A program made the position numbers and the translations under genes. From Candidatus Omnitrophota bacterium (GTDB taxonomy: Bacteria > Omnitrophota > Gorgyraeia > Duberdicusellales > 4484-171), in contig JALOBR010000019.1 of assembly GCA_023228195.1 (NCBI GenBank), positions 1 through 16,647 on the forward strand: a DNA stretch of 16,647 bases, written 5' to 3'. The notes below the pieces were generated by a model. That model made no database searches, was not told where the DNA came from, and saw only the letters and a list, made by a program, of their open reading frames with translations. Below, piece by piece: positions 6,982 to 13,612 of this stretch (its first letter is position 1; every line of letters begins with the position of its first letter).

Positions 6982-8147
6982 ACCAAATTTCTAATAAACC
7001 CTATCTTGTTCCTTATCCCATACAGCCTGTAAATACACATAATAAAATGCAATAATGTGGGCGGCTTCCCTTTCAAATTTACCCCGAAAACATTACCGCA
7101 GGAATAATTATTTGCCATAGGTATAATATAACCTAAATCGATTGACTTATAACTCACAGGTTTTTTACCTTTTATAGCCCTAATAATATTTTTTGCAGTT
7201 AAATCTCCCTGTGCCATAGCAAATTGAATTGCCATTCGTAGATAATTTTCTTTATATTTAACATACGCGGCGTCACCCACAATAAAACAATTTTCATTAA
7301 GCCGGAGAAAACTGTCTACTTTTAACCTTCCCTGTGTATTTTTTTCCGCGGTAAGCTCCTGGATAAACTTAGCCGTTTTAACTCCCGCTACCCAAATTAC
7401 CAAAGCATTGTCGAATATCTTTTGGTTGGAAACATAAACAGTTGAACCATCTATGCGCTCGATTGAGCTTTGAGTAAACACTTCTATATGCAGCCTTGCA
7501 AGATTTTTCCTTGTATATTCTTTCATCCATTGAGGTAACGGCCCCAATATTGAATCTGCTTTTTCAACGATGATTATCTCTGTTTCTTTCTTATTCGCCA
7601 GCGACCAAAGCCTTAAATTAGTTGCCACCTCAATACCGGTATAACCTCCACCTCCGATTATGAACCTGTCGAAAGAATTTGCTTTTAACGTAGAAAGTAT
7701 TTTTACAGCGTCATCGGCGCTATCAAGCGTATAGGCGGATTTTTTTATGTTTTCGTTTGCGTAAAAATTTGTTTCTGAACCGCTCGCTATAACCAAAAAA
7801 TCAAAATTAACCCGTTCGACTCGCTTCACTCGCTCGGGGTTGATGCTGAGCGCAGTCGAAGTATCAATTTTTTCGCTGTTGTAACAAATTTCTTTCCTGA
7901 AAAGATCTATGGATGAAACCTCTCCCTTAATAAATTGTAAGCCTTCCTTTTTCAAGATTGGCTCTATACGGCAGGACAAAAAATGCGGACTGATTCCTCT
8001 TCCCAGAGTATCGGGAAGCAAAGGCAGAAAATCAAAAGTTTCTTTTCTGTCTAAAACAACAATTTCAACATCGTGATTAAATCTGGATAAACTTAATGCG
8101 CAGCTTAAGCCGCCGAACCCTGCACCGATAATTATAATTCTAAACAT
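6969..8147 (-). CDS. NAD(P)/FAD-dependent oxidoreductase, type II NADH dehydrogenase-like
   Basis: Two-dinucleotide-fold flavoprotein of 392 residues, expected to pass electrons from NADH to a membrane quinone without pumping protons. FAD-binding G-x-G-x-x-G is at residues 8-13 (IIIIGAGFGGLSCALSL), the NAD-binding loop GGGGYTG at 165-171, and the second FAD contact CFIVGDAA at 287-294, followed by a helix with A-x-Q-x-x-x-x-A (A306, Q308, A313 region). Two oddities: residues 95-113 are encoded by a palindromic repeat inserted just before NFDFLVIASGS, and the last codons together with the stop lie in the inverted repeat of the downstream spacer. No clear ribosome binding site. The neighbouring quinone-type prenyltransferase fits an NDH-2 role; a sulfide:quinone-type relative is less likely, as no conserved cysteine pair is seen. 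Confidence 0.85.
   Translation of the reverse strand: MFRIIIIGAGFGGLSCALSLSRFNHDVEIVVLDRKETFDFLPLLPDTLGRGISPHFLSCRIEPILKKEGLQFIKGEVSSIDLFRKEICYNSEKIDTSTALSINPERVKRVERVNFDFLVIASGSETNFYANENIKKSAYTLDSADDAVKILSTLKANSFDRFIIGGGGYTGIEVATNLRLWSLANKKETEIIIVEKADSILGPLPQWMKEYTRKNLARLHIEVFTQSSIERIDGSTVYVSNQKIFDNALVIWVAGVKTAKFIQELTAEKNTQGRLKVDSFLRLNENCFIVGDAAYVKYKENYLRMAIQFAMAQGDLTAKNIIRAIKGKKPVSYKSIDLGYIIPMANNYSCGNVFGVNLKGKPPTLLHFIMCIYRLYGIRNKIGFIRNLVLHR
7809..7865. repeat. Palindromic repeat inserted in frame in the oxidoreductase gene
   Basis: About 54-57 bp, richer in G and C than its surroundings, with outer arms TTCGACT (7815-7821) and AGTCGAA (7854-7860) and imperfect inner pairing of CACTCGCTC with GCTGAGCG. 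Sequences of this type (TTCGACTCGCTTCACTCGCT, and CTGAGCGCAGTCGAA) are familiar as dispersed intergenic repeats in many bacterial genomes. Here it adds 19 codons without breaking the frame, between two beta-strands of the FAD domain. It is the only copy in the window. Confidence 0.75.
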
Positions 8148-8210
8148 ACTGCGCTAACGACAATCATATTTTGAGGCTAAAGTAACCTACAAAACAACGT
8201 AAGACGCGTT

Positions 8211-9104
8211 TCAATTTATCAACGTAACTATAATGAGGCAAGCGCTAACAAAAATTTGCACGACAATGGTAAGCCTTGAAGACTGAATAAGCCTGAATTT
8301 GCTGTCGGAATAATTTTTGATTATCTTTGCTGCCGAATACGCAGGAATAATCAATATGAATGCTAGGCTCGCCCAGGGGCTTAAAAAACCTGCCAAGATA
8401 TTTATTAATATAAACAGAAAACCTGCGCCTACCAATAAATAGTAGAATAAAAAAGACTTATCGACCCCTATTACGCTTACCAGAGTATTTTTACCTACTT
8501 TATTATCATCAGGAAAATCAGGAACTTCGTTGGCAAAAAGAATAGCTGTCGTGAAGAAACCGAAAGGAACCGACAAAAGAAAAGCTTTTAAATCAGGGAA
8601 TATTCTGGTTTGTATAAAATACCCGCCCATAACCAAAACCGGGCCAAACAATATAAAAATAGCAATTTCTCCAACCTTATGGTAAGACAACCTTAAGGGG
8701 CTCACTGAATAAACCCAACTCAAAACTATAACAAAACCATAAATAAACACAACGAGAAATGTCTTAAGCACAAGGGAAAGAAGTAAAACTGAAAAAGCAG
8801 AAACTATCGCAAAAAATATAGCAAATTTAAGATAAAATCTTTCGGAAAATATATTTTGTTGGATAAACTTGGAACCGCCGAAAAATTTATAGGAATTCTT
8901 ATCCTGCCAATCAACGCCCGACCTTGAATCAGCATAATCATTTATAAGGTTTGCGCTTATATGCATAGACAACACGGCAAAAAACCCCAGGATAAATCCG
9001 GAAAGATTAAAATTCTTCCTGTTTATTACAGAACCGAAGATAAAAGGCAGGATGCTCGCACCCACAAAAGGCAATCTGAAAGCTTCGACAAGGTTTCTAA
9101 ACAT
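8211..9104 (-). CDS. UbiA-family prenyltransferase, MenA-like
   Basis: Integral-membrane enzyme of 297 residues that joins a polyprenyl diphosphate to an aromatic acceptor. Both Mg-diphosphate sites are seen: NDYADSRSGVD (residues 55-65) and NEVPDFPDDNKVGKNTL (192-208). The segment ILFGPVLVMGGYFIQT (151-166) matches the F-G-P-x-x-V-x-G-x-Y-x-x-Q pattern of MenA (1,4-dihydroxy-2-naphthoate prenyltransferase) better than UbiA or heme O synthase. About eight or nine hydrophobic helices. It is transcribed away from the polyprenyl diphosphate synthase gene, with 51 bp between the starts, and ends 63 bp before the NDH-2-like gene. Enzyme class is firm; MenA as exact role is probable, since no other men gene is in view. 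Confidence 0.85.
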   Translation of the reverse strand: MFRNLVEAFRLPFVGASILPFIFGSVINRKNFNLSGFILGFFAVLSMHISANLINDYADSRSGVDWQDKNSYKFFGGSKFIQQNIFSERFYLKFAIFFAIVSAFSVLLLSLVLKTFLVVFIYGFVIVLSWVYSVSPLRLSYHKVGEIAIFILFGPVLVMGGYFIQTRIFPDLKAFLLSVPFGFFTTAILFANEVPDFPDDNKVGKNTLVSVIGVDKSFLFYYLLVGAGFLFILINILAGFLSPWASLAFILIIPAYSAAKIIKNYSDSKFRLIQSSRLTIVVQIFVSACLIIVTLIN

Positions 9105-9155
9105 ATTCGGGTTATTTTGTTTGCATTAGACTTATGCTTATGCTACCATAAGGCA

Positions 9156-10196
9156 ATGTTTTTGAAAATAAAAAATAAAGTAGAAAAAGAACTCAAAGTT
9201 TATATCCGCGACGTAGAAAAATTGTATTCTCTGCATAGGATATCGCCTGTTTTATTTAAACATATAAAAGATTTTATCTTGCGCGGCGGTAAACGAATAA
9301 GGCCTGTGCTTTTTATAGTAGGCTTTCAAGGCTTCTCCGACAAGATATTGCCCGGGCTATATAGAAGCGCTATATCCTGCGAGCTCATGCATGACTTTAT
9401 GCTTATCCACGATGACGTGATAGACAAATCAGAAACCCGAAGAGGTAAGCCTTCAATGCATGCGATGTTTAACAAATATCTTATCAATAAAAAACCCGCA
9501 AAATTTAACGGTGAAGATTTAAGTATTGTCGCGGGCGATGTAATGTTTGCCTTGAGCCTGCGCACTTTTTTATCCGTAAAGCAAAATTATAGAGAAAAAG
9601 AAAAAGCATTAAAAATACTCCTGGATGCTGCAATGTATACTGGCACGGGAGAATTTGTTGAGCTCTTATCCGGGATTAAAAATGTCGGAGAAATAAGCAA
9701 AAAAGATATTTATAAAATATACGATTTAAAAACCGCATACTACACTTTTTCCGCGCCACTGATGATGGGAGCGATTTTAGCCAAAGCCGACTCAAAAGAA
9801 ATTGACAAACTCTTTAAATACGGAATATACTTAGGCAGGGCTTTTCAGATAAAAGATGATGTTCTCGATATGTTCGCCGAGGAAGGCCAGATAGGAAAAT
9901 CCACATTGACCGACCTAAAAGAAGCAAAAAAAACAATACCCATATGGTATGCCTACAAAAAATCAGACAATCGTGACAGGCGTTTCATAGAAAAAATACT
10001 GTCAAAAGAAAATGCGGAAAAAAAAGATTTGGAAAAAATCAGGGAAATTACGGCACGTACCGGGGCTTTAGATTGCAGCAAAACAGAAATTTTATTTTTC
10101 CTTAATAAAGCGAAAGAAATAATTTCTTCCTCAAAAATGAAACCTCAATATAAAAATCTGCTAAAAGGCTACTGCGAACAAATTCTTAGTCTTTAA
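9156..10196 (+). CDS. Polyprenyl diphosphate synthase (trans-isoprenyl)
   Basis: The only plus-strand gene. It adds isopentenyl diphosphate units to an allylic primer in the cytosol. Class motifs are intact: GGKRIRP (residues 44-50), first Asp-rich motif DDVID (86-90) followed by ETRRGKPS, and second motif IKDDVLD (232-238). The length of 346 is normal. The start is set at ATG 9156, preceded by AAGG; the frame is open further upstream to 8961, but that part is antisense to the prenyltransferase. The first Asp-rich motif has no two-residue insertion and Phe81 sits five residues before it, as in type I geranylgeranyl diphosphate synthases, so a short product (about C20) is possible. Its last 11 nt overlap the 3' end of the convergent TPR gene. 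Confidence 0.9.
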   Translation: MFLKIKNKVEKELKVYIRDVEKLYSLHRISPVLFKHIKDFILRGGKRIRPVLFIVGFQGFSDKILPGLYRSAISCELMHDFMLIHDDVIDKSETRRGKPSMHAMFNKYLINKKPAKFNGEDLSIVAGDVMFALSLRTFLSVKQNYREKEKALKILLDAAMYTGTGEFVELLSGIKNVGEISKKDIYKIYDLKTAYYTFSAPLMMGAILAKADSKEIDKLFKYGIYLGRAFQIKDDVLDMFAEEGQIGKSTLTDLKEAKKTIPIWYAYKKSDNRDRRFIEKILSKENAEKKDLEKIREITARTGALDCSKTEILFFLNKAKEIISSSKMKPQYKNLLKGYCEQILSL

Positions 10197-11082
10197 TTGC
10201 TTGGACGCAGATAAATTTACAATTTCCATTTTTTATATCCAACGCAAGTTCATTACCGGAGTCAACGGCAAGCGCCTTGTTTAAATAAATCTGGGCCTCC
10301 ACCTCATCTTTTTTAAGCTGATATACCTGCGAAAGCCTTACATAAGAATCCGCGAAAAACGGGTCAGCCTTAATTGCTTTTTCTAAATATTGCTTGGCAA
10401 TATCGATGTCTCCGCCGATAGCTTCCGGGGCCAAAAGATAAAAACTACCAAAACCGTAATAAACTCCCGGGTATTTCGGAAGCAGCTTCCTCGCGGCGTC
10501 CAATGCCGGGAAAACCGCTGTTCCGTTTATAATTTTTGAAATTGGTCCGCCATAGTGGGCGATCATCCCCTTTGCTCCGGCGTACAGAAGAAGCGCTCTT
10601 ACATAATTGGTGGTATCGACATTTTTTATTTGCTGCTTGACGACACGATAGGCCAACTTGGAAGCTCCCTCAAAATCTAATTTTATATACCTTATATAAG
10701 CAAGGCTTATGTAAGCAGGAGAAAATTGAGGGTTTTCTTTTATTATTTCATTTAAAATTTTTTCGCTTTTATTAAGCTCGTGCCTACGCCGCAACACCTC
10801 GGCAAGGCCCCACTTTGCTTCTATACTACCCGGATTACCGCTAAGCATTTTATCAAAAACATACCCTGCTTCTTTATTTTTATAGCTATTAAGATAAACC
10901 AGGCCAAGCAGATAAGAAACCTCCTGCGACTGGGGATTTTCTTGCTGTATGATTTTTACCTGCTTAATATCTTTTTTGTCGGCTTCTTCGTGCACCTTTC
11001 TCCATTCAAACGCATAACAAAAGTTAGCACCAAAAAAAAATATAGCAGATAAAACGATTAGATAGATATCCTGCGGCCTCAT
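10186..11082 (-). CDS. Secreted TPR-repeat protein
   Basis: A 298-residue protein with an N-terminal signal (residues 7-24, hydrophobic, ending C-Y-A) and several tetratricopeptide repeats, clear at about 52-85, 86-118, 120-150 and 225-283 (AKQYLEKAIKADPFFADSYV, VEAQIYLNKALAVDS). A loop reading YYGFGSFYLLAPEAIGGD (208-225) interrupts the repeats; similar aromatic and G-G-D loops occur in TPR proteins of transport systems, such as the TRAP-associated TatT group, but this link is tentative. The ATG overlaps the stop of the response regulator gene (ATGA), so the two are translationally coupled. Probably a periplasmic scaffold; partner unknown. Confidence 0.82.
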   Translation of the reverse strand: MRPQDIYLIVLSAIFFFGANFCYAFEWRKVHEEADKKDIKQVKIIQQENPQSQEVSYLLGLVYLNSYKNKEAGYVFDKMLSGNPGSIEAKWGLAEVLRRRHELNKSEKILNEIIKENPQFSPAYISLAYIRYIKLDFEGASKLAYRVVKQQIKNVDTTNYVRALLLYAGAKGMIAHYGGPISKIINGTAVFPALDAARKLLPKYPGVYYGFGSFYLLAPEAIGGDIDIAKQYLEKAIKADPFFADSYVRLSQVYQLKKDEVEAQIYLNKALAVDSGNELALDIKNGNCKFICVQAIKD

Positions 11083-11465
11083 TTTTGGCGGCTTTGTTTT
11101 ATTAAATCAAGAGTTGCTTTTAATGATTTTATGGTATCGGTATTTGCGCTTAATTTTGGGATGAAAGCGTTTATGCCTAATCTTTCCGCATCTTTCATCA
11201 CATCTTCTGTGGGGTAAGCTGTAAACATTATTACAGGCATATCGGGATTAATTTTACGTATCTCCTCAAGCGTTGAAACACCATTCATGTCCGGCATCTT
11301 ATAATCCAATATAACTGCACAGGGTTTTTCGGCCCTAATTAACGCGATAGCCTCTTTGCCGTTGGTCGCCCTGGATAAATCATACCCCCAACCTTTAATC
11401 CTATCGCCCACAACTTCTAAAAAATCAATATTATCATCAACCATGACAACTTTCATGCTTTCCAT
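11079..11465 (-). CDS. Single-domain response regulator (CheY-like receiver)
   Basis: Receiver domain of 128 residues with no output domain. All key residues are present: acidic pair D10/D11, phospho-acceptor D54 (VILDYKMPDMNG), T82 (MFTAYP) and K104 (FIPKLS). The start at 11465 is chosen because AAGGAGG (11474-11480) lies 8 nt upstream; an ATG two codons earlier is too close to it, and the longer open frame to 11519 runs back into the upstream gene. The ribosome binding site overlaps the stop codon of the PNPOx-like gene. No histidine kinase is encoded here, so the partner is elsewhere. It should act by protein contact, perhaps with a diguanylate cyclase, kinase or motility protein. Confidence 0.9.
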   Translation of the reverse strand: MESMKVVMVDDNIDFLEVVGDRIKGWGYDLSRATNGKEAIALIRAEKPCAVILDYKMPDMNGVSTLEEIRKINPDMPVIMFTAYPTEDVMKDAERLGINAFIPKLSANTDTIKSLKATLDLIKQSRQK

Positions 11466-11478
11466 AAACATTGCCTCC

Positions 11479-11988
11479 TTATTTGTATTTTTTTCTCTCA
11501 ACTTTACCGCTTGTGCCAATCTCAGCGATTTCTTCTATCGTAACTTTTAAAATGCACGCTTTCTCCGGTAAGGTTACTTCAAAATCCTTGGACCTAATTC
11601 CCTTATGCAACCCTTCTATTAACCTCTTGGCTGAAAATCTTACCTGTTTGGACTGCATTTCTTTTATCATTTTTTTAAATTCAAGCCCACCGGTAATTAT
11701 TCTGGCAATTCCGTTTATCTGATAGCCGGTTAGAGTGTCCAAATTTATCGTAGAAAGCGAAACGCGGGTATTTACCTTTAGGTTAACAAATGTTCTTCCA
11801 AACACATAATCAGCGAGATATATTTTATTATTCTCAACCTTTATCAAAAATTTTGGAGCAACATTTGGCCCACCCGAAGAATCACAAGTAGCGATGTTTA
11901 AAAACTCTGCCTTATTGAGAAAATATGTAATTTTCTCAGGGATTTTTCCCGATATTCTCTTACTTTTTGTCAAGTTAATTATCGGCAT
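11479..11988 (-). CDS. Pyridoxamine 5'-phosphate oxidase-like flavin-binding protein
   Basis: A 169-residue protein with the split-barrel pattern of the PNPOx-like superfamily. ITYFLNKAEFLNIATCDSSG (residues 20-39), then GPNVAPKFLIKVENNKIYLA (40-59), then NLKVNTRVSLSTIN (69-82) form the usual strand order, where FMN normally binds a small basic/aromatic pocket. It is not a true PdxH: it is too short and lacks that enzyme's C-terminal signature. Such proteins reduce or bind FMN, F420 or heme. It is first in a likely three-gene operon with a response regulator and a TPR protein. No ribosome binding site is seen; the promoter lies directly before the ATG. Confidence 0.78.
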   Translation of the reverse strand: MPIINLTKSKRISGKIPEKITYFLNKAEFLNIATCDSSGGPNVAPKFLIKVENNKIYLADYVFGRTFVNLKVNTRVSLSTINLDTLTGYQINGIARIITGGLEFKKMIKEMQSKQVRFSAKRLIEGLHKGIRSKDFEVTLPEKACILKVTIEEIAEIGTSGKVERKKYK

Positions 11989-11994
11989 GATTTG

Positions 11995-12003
11995 ATTATA
12001 GCA
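11995..12003 (-). promoter_or_regulatory. Extended -10 promoter giving a likely leaderless mRNA
   Basis: On the minus strand TGCTATAAT, a perfect extended -10 (T-G-n-TATAAT), ends 6 nt before the ATG at 11988. Transcription would then start on or next to the A of the start codon, which fits the absence of a ribosome binding site. No good -35 is seen, as is usual for extended -10 promoters. Confidence 0.6.
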
Positions 12004-12032
12004 AAAATTTAAAAAAATAGATTATTCTTTTT

Positions 12033-12063
12033 AAAAATGAAGCCTTCCATAACTCCTCAGGCT
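12033..12063 (-). repeat. Dispersed repeat, intergenic copy; possible terminator of the phosphoribosyltransferase gene
   Basis: Positions 12033-12054 match 2317-2338 exactly over 22 bp, and similarity continues past the match (GGGCTTAT against AGGCTAT). On the minus strand, AGCCT and AGGCT could pair as a 5-bp stem around a 13-nt loop, followed by TCATTTTT. Lying 50 bp past the stop of the phosphoribosyltransferase gene, it could end transcription, but the stem is weak. Confidence 0.55.
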
Positions 12064-12113
12064 ATCCAACGGGATAAACCTTCCCAATACATTATTAATG
12101 TATAAAATTTTTA

Positions 12114-12788
12114 TTACTCTGCTCTCCTTTTCCGGCTCAATACTGCAAGCACCTCATTGTCCTCAACTTGAGGAAAATCTATATAAAACTGCCCTACAGC
12201 TGAAAAAAGATCAGGCAAAGGCAAGCATCCGATTTCATCAACTTCCTCTGCCAACTTTTTCAATGTATCGTAAGGCGCAACCGGTAAAGCAAGAACAATC
12301 CTTCCGGGCTTCTCCTGCCGTATGGCCCAAATAGCGGCCTGCATGGTAGCTCCGGTAGCAACACCATCATCGCTGATTACAACTGTTTTGCCCGTAAGAA
12401 TAACTTTCCGTTTTATCTGCCTGTAAGATTCTGCCCTAAGCTGCATTACCCGCATTTGGCAGAGCTTTTCGCGTTCAATATAATTCTTACTTATGTTTTC
12501 CTGGCGCAAAACTCCTTCATTGATAAAGATATCACCATTCTCACTAACCGCGCCTATCGCGAATTCCGGATTTGATGGCGCCCCTATCTTTCTGGAAAGG
12601 ACAACATCAAACTCCGCACAAAGCGCTCTGGCTACCTCGTTAGCAATAATAATGCCACCGCGAGGTATACCCAAAATAACGCTTTTAAAAGAAACAATGC
12701 CTTTAATATTTTCAGCAAGTAATTTGCCGGCTTCAATACGATTAGAAAAAGGCGTACTCGCGCGGCTTACGATATGAAGATTACTCAT
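12114..12788 (-). CDS. Predicted phosphoribosyltransferase (COG1926-like)
   Basis: Type I phosphoribosyltransferase fold, 224 residues. The PRPP-binding loop is VVISDDGVATGATMQ (residues 136-150), where the D-D pair and T-G-A-T bind ribose phosphate and diphosphate. The N-terminal part has ILGIPRGGIIIANEVARAL (38-56) and VVLSRKIGAPSNPEFAIGAV (62-81), the signature of the uncharacterised COG1926 group, often found in stress or anaerobic gene sets. The substrate base is not known; it is not hypoxanthine or uracil phosphoribosyltransferase. No strong ribosome binding site. It lies 148 bp downstream of the superoxide reductase gene; the spacer contains only AT-rich DNA with a palindrome at 12814-12830. 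Confidence 0.85.
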   Translation of the reverse strand: MSNLHIVSRASTPFSNRIEAGKLLAENIKGIVSFKSVILGIPRGGIIIANEVARALCAEFDVVLSRKIGAPSNPEFAIGAVSENGDIFINEGVLRQENISKNYIEREKLCQMRVMQLRAESYRQIKRKVILTGKTVVISDDGVATGATMQAAIWAIRQEKPGRIVLALPVAPYDTLKKLAEEVDEIGCLPLPDLFSAVGQFYIDFPQVEDNEVLAVLSRKRRAE

Positions 12789-12936
12789 GTTATGGTAACG
12801 CCGTTATTTTTAAAAAATAATTTTGGCTAATACCGTTTAGCTGTTATGACTGAGGATGTTTTTTACTAATTCTAACTCAAAAGTTTATAAGTTACTTACA
12901 CGGATAAGACGAGAAACATAAAATTTGCGTGCATAA

Positions 12937-13332
12937 TTATTCAACAGCAATCTCTTTTGAAGCCTGCCATAGACCGTGGATATTGCAATAACTCGAAGCA
13001 AAAATAGTGCCCGGCTTATCTGTTTTAAAGCTTATGACAATTTCGTGATGCGTATACACTGAACTTGTATCCGGCCCCTGGGCAGATTCGCCATGAGCAT
13101 TAAATTCTGCCTTCGCTATCTGATAAGGAAATTTTTCTTCCTTTGGATGAAAAAATATACCAATCCAGCGGATATGGTGTTCTGTTTTATTCGGATGGGC
13201 AACTGCCTTCCCCACGCTAACGGCTACCTTAAAAAGCTCTCCCTTTTTAACTTTTTCCGACGCTTCAATTACCGGAACATGCTTCTCTGCTTTCCAGTCA
13301 GCGCTTTGAAACAAATCTTTGAAATCAGACAT
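12937..13332 (-). CDS. Superoxide reductase, class II (neelaredoxin type)
   Basis: Reduces superoxide to hydrogen peroxide without making oxygen, an anaerobe's alternative to superoxide dismutase; cytosolic, with rubredoxin or a similar protein as electron donor. At 131 residues, the protein has the single iron centre only. The Fe ligands are all present: H18 (EKHVPVI), H46, H52 (HPNKTEHHIRW), C116 and H119 (YCNIHGLW). The catalytic Glu16 and Lys17 are also kept. There is no N-terminal desulforedoxin domain, so it is class II rather than desulfoferrodoxin. AAGGAG lies 8 nt before the ATG. A possible promoter lies upstream at 13395-13423. No rubredoxin gene is nearby. Confidence 0.95.
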   Translation of the reverse strand: MSDFKDLFQSADWKAEKHVPVIEASEKVKKGELFKVAVSVGKAVAHPNKTEHHIRWIGIFFHPKEEKFPYQIAKAEFNAHGESAQGPDTSSVYTHHEIVISFKTDKPGTIFASSYCNIHGLWQASKEIAVE

Positions 13333-13394
13333 ATTTCTCTCCTTTTTTGCAAGCTTTACACCACAAAATATTACCTTACAGGCGATAAACTGTT

Positions 13395-13423
13395 TTCATA
13401 AATGGACACCCTGAAATCGTAAA
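13395..13423 (-). promoter_or_regulatory. Possible promoter of the superoxide reductase gene
   Basis: On the minus strand TTTACG (13418-13423), 17 bp, then TATGAA (13395-13400). Each hexamer matches four of six consensus bases. It would give a 5' leader of about 55 nt. In the AT-rich spacer such matches can occur by chance. The rest of the spacer 13333-13612 holds no gene or clear terminator that I can support. Confidence 0.3.
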
Positions 13424-13612
13424 TATAATAGCATTTTATAAATGAATTACAAGTAGCAATCCGGCGTCAGAGGATACCCGATACGGCGGCAAAATCATAA
13501 CTAACAGGTTGGATTTATGTTCTATCCATGCAAAAAGTGCGGCGCATCTTGCTACGAAACGCAAACGCCATTTCTTTCGCGCTGGGGCCGGTCATATTTG
13601 TTTTCCCTGGAT

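Noticed and set aside
8961..9155. In-frame upstream extension of the polyprenyl synthase
   Set aside because: It is antisense to the 5' part of the prenyltransferase gene, is hydrophilic and unlike the family; the protein from 9156 has normal length.
12814..12830. AT-only palindrome before the phosphoribosyltransferase gene, as a terminator for superoxide reductase
   Set aside because: It has no G-C pairs, lies more than 100 bp from the stop, and such palindromes are common by chance in AT-rich spacers.
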